In this document: positions 62,065 through 64,000 of the stretch, in pieces | Numbering within the stretch: position 1 is the stretch's first letter | Layout: the number at the start of each line of letters is the position of its first letter | Assembly: GCA_039105265.1 (NCBI GenBank) | Contig: JAPFFF010000014.1 | Span: 1,240,001-1,304,000 of the forward strand | Source of the DNA: Tritrichomonas musculus | Taxonomy: Eukaryota; Parabasalia; Tritrichomonadida; Tritrichomonadidae | Direction: 5' to 3' | DNA: 64,000 nucleotides | The notes under the pieces: generated by a model | What the model was told of the DNA's origin: nothing | Databases searched by the model: none | What the model saw: only the letters and a program-made list of their open reading frames with translations | Translations under genes and position numbers: made by a program

Positions 62065-63024
62065 ATGGTAGAGATTCAGCAAATACACTTATTAAACTTT
62101 ACTTCTGACATTCAAAAGGTTGTCAAGTTGGATGATTCATCAATAGCGATATGTTTAGGTATCGATCTATTTTTATGTTCTCCTTTTACCCAAAATCGAC
62201 CTCTTGGAGGAATGCATAACAAAAATTTCAAGAATTCACATCCAATTATGGGTGTATGCAGTATGCCAATTTCAAGTGAACTTACTCATCAGTTTTTCCA
62301 ATCAAATTATCGCCACCCTTTCAAAATTCAAACAGGTATTGTTCTTTTTGATACTGACAACAATTTCACTGTGATTGACTGCCCAAGAGATCTTGTGATC
62401 ACAAAATTTAAGTATATGAATAGTAATGATGTCGTCGATATTTGTTCATCCCCAGATACTCCATGCCAGCTGGCAATTCTTACGAATTCAGAACTTCAGA
62501 TTATTAAGATTGATCTCAACCAATATACTGTTTTGAAAGAGATTCCTATTGAAGGAAAAACTATATCACCATTCCTTGGAGGATTCTTAATTGATACGCA
62601 TCATTCATTAAGATTTCTCCAAAGTGAATCCAATCAGCTAAAACAATATGCCCCCCATGTTCCTTTTGCAGATTTTCGAATTGACAATGATAGAGTTGTC
62701 ATTGTCACACCAAGTTCTACTGATAAACTCAGAATAAAAGTTGTTGGTGGTGGATCATATCAAATATCAGTAAATTGCCAAGATTTGATTTGGGATGTTG
62801 CCGGAGGACTTATATTCGTTCTTAATGATCCAATCCATATAACCATATCATCTATTAATGATGTTTCAAAGAATTGCTTAGTAACATTATCTGAAAAATT
62901 ACCAAAAACTATTGACATGTTTGCTGGTGTTGATCGCTATAAGAAGAATGTTATAATAATCTTGTTTTCATTAAGAAATGCAACAACTGTTTCCGTCCCA
63001 ATTCATTTATTCGATTCATGTTAA
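62065..63024 (+). CDS. Hypothetical beta-rich protein
   Basis: 319 residues, mostly alternating short hydrophobic strands (e.g. GIVLFDTDNNFTVIDC, LAILTNSELQIIKIDLNQY, ISPFLGGFLIDTHHSLRFLQ), as in a beta-propeller of the WD40/nucleoporin sort, but without WD or other repeat signatures. No signal peptide or membrane segment. No family recognised. It shares an upstream region with uL3. The single intact frame and host-like base use support a real gene. Confidence 0.6.
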   Translation: MVEIQQIHLLNFTSDIQKVVKLDDSSIAICLGIDLFLCSPFTQNRPLGGMHNKNFKNSHPIMGVCSMPISSELTHQFFQSNYRHPFKIQTGIVLFDTDNNFTVIDCPRDLVITKFKYMNSNDVVDICSSPDTPCQLAILTNSELQIIKIDLNQYTVLKEIPIEGKTISPFLGGFLIDTHHSLRFLQSESNQLKQYAPHVPFADFRIDNDRVVIVTPSSTDKLRIKVVGGGSYQISVNCQDLIWDVAGGLIFVLNDPIHITISSINDVSKNCLVTLSEKLPKTIDMFAGVDRYKKNVIIILFSLRNATTVSVPIHLFDSC

Positions 63025-63189
63025 TAAATTTCTTAAATTATAATAATTAGTTATTTTATAGTATATCAATTTTGCCCCTTACTTCAGCTTTTATTTTATA
63101 TTTTGGTGTTTTTTAAATTAATAAGCTTTTTAATAAGTTAAAGAAGCATAATGCAAGTAAATCTAGTTTATATCTATATATATACATGT

Positions 63190-63519
63190 TTATTGATTCA
63201 AAGGGCAAGCGATTCCAAGAATTAGTATTTCGCATAGAATATCACTATTGTTTAATAAAGAATGATCATGGCCTGGGCGGACTAAGCATACATCTTTAGG
63301 ATTTAAATGAATAGTTGTATCATCAACTGTTAAATCAATGCTTCCTTTTTCAATAATGAAAATTTCATGAAGATCATAATGGTGATGCTTTGGGCAGCTT
63401 TGATGCGCTTTAAAATGTGCAATAGAAATCTGCATTATTTTACCTTTTTGAAGGATTTTATCGTCAAATATTTGGCAAACGTTCCCTTTTGATGGACTGC
63501 AATTTCTACGTAATTCCAT
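63190..63519 (-). CDS. Small cupin-domain protein
   Basis: 109 residues forming one cupin barrel. Motif 1 is HHHYDLHEIFIIEKG (the HxH...E ligands) and motif 2 VRPGHDHSLLN (PxG..H...N). Thus the full metal site (three His and a Glu) appears present. Stand-alone cupins of this size are common in bacteria and serve as small isomerases, dioxygenases or sugar-binding proteins; the substrate cannot be told. Base use is like its host neighbours. An old bacterial origin is possible but unproven. Confidence 0.75.
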   Translation of the reverse strand: MELRRNCSPSKGNVCQIFDDKILQKGKIMQISIAHFKAHQSCPKHHHYDLHEIFIIEKGSIDLTVDDTTIHLNPKDVCLVRPGHDHSLLNNSDILCEILILGIACPLNQ

Positions 63520-64000
63520 AAATATAAGTTTCTATGAGGTATCGGAATTTAACTTGTTTATATGGTTATTATTTAAGATTAAAATAATAAATTTTTTTTA
63601 ATATCATAATATTTTTTTGATTGTTTACATAATTAACTAGCTGGATTCAAGGATATTATAAAATATTTAATATATTCAATCTTAAAAAAAAAATAAATTC
63701 TAATGTATTTTACTATCTTTGGAATTATTTAAATAAACAAGTATTATATTCAATATTAAATAATACTTTCTAATTATATTAATGTTATAATTTTGATTTT
63801 ATAATTATTGACATATATATTTATGTTTTTTTTTTTTTTTCACCTAATTTTAAATAACTTTTTGAAAAGTTATGCAGGTAATAAACTGAGTTCAAAAACT
63901 TAACCTCCATTTCAAATTTTAAATCATTTTATCTTTTTTATCAAACAATTTAATTGCATTATTCTTCATTAATAATATATTTAATAATTATCATAATATT
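63520..64000. other. AT-rich end of window, no gene recognised
   Basis: Contains the upstream region of the cupin gene and a T-run near 63827-63840. Nothing else is supported. Confidence 0.4.

Overview
The window looks like nuclear DNA of an AT-rich, intron-poor protist that carries a very large load of TA-flanked DNA transposons. A parabasalid (trichomonad, Tritrichomonas-like) fits best. The reasons are single-exon housekeeping genes with very short spacers, coiled-coil proteins with UVR-like repeats, an expanded kinase repertoire, MULE and pogo/Tc1-type transposases, and a TCAYW initiator just upstream of two transposase ATGs. The species is inferred, not proven, and the host genes I inspected do not clearly show that initiator.

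Bases 1-29600 are a repeat desert. At 1-1582 lies a decayed pogo/jerky-type transposase. At about 1870-3976 is an island of bacterial-looking DNA: GC-richer, with Shine-Dalgarno sites, a tandem pair of paralogous exported proteins (one broken), the end of mutS and a ybeY-like gene. It stops at the tip of a transposon (3977-7425) that itself hosts a MULE. Then comes an 8 kb terminal-inverted-repeat element (9239-17246) with further elements nested inside it and two minisatellites. A nearly whole 3.6 kb pogo-like element follows (17916-21494), then a Tc1-like DD34E transposase relic (22219-23333) and a crowd of MITE-like elements. One of these preserves an empty site/filled site comparison within the window.

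Bases 29600-63500 are gene-dense host DNA. Membrane proteins are a TM9/nonaspanin-like protein, a four-segment protein and a derlin-like protein. Regulatory and trafficking proteins are a cullin, a Rag-like GTPase, a DENN-domain protein and a triple-kinase protein. RNA and translation genes are an RRM-like protein, an SF3B3/DDB1-family protein, ribosomal protein uL3, tRNA-Asp(GTC) and tRNA-Glu(TTC). There is also a secreted histidine acid phosphatase, several coiled-coil or low-complexity proteins and a small cupin. Neighbouring genes are not functionally linked operons. Several are head-to-head with gaps of 20-250 bp, which suggests shared promoter regions.

I recognised no retroviral, LTR or Polinton gene.
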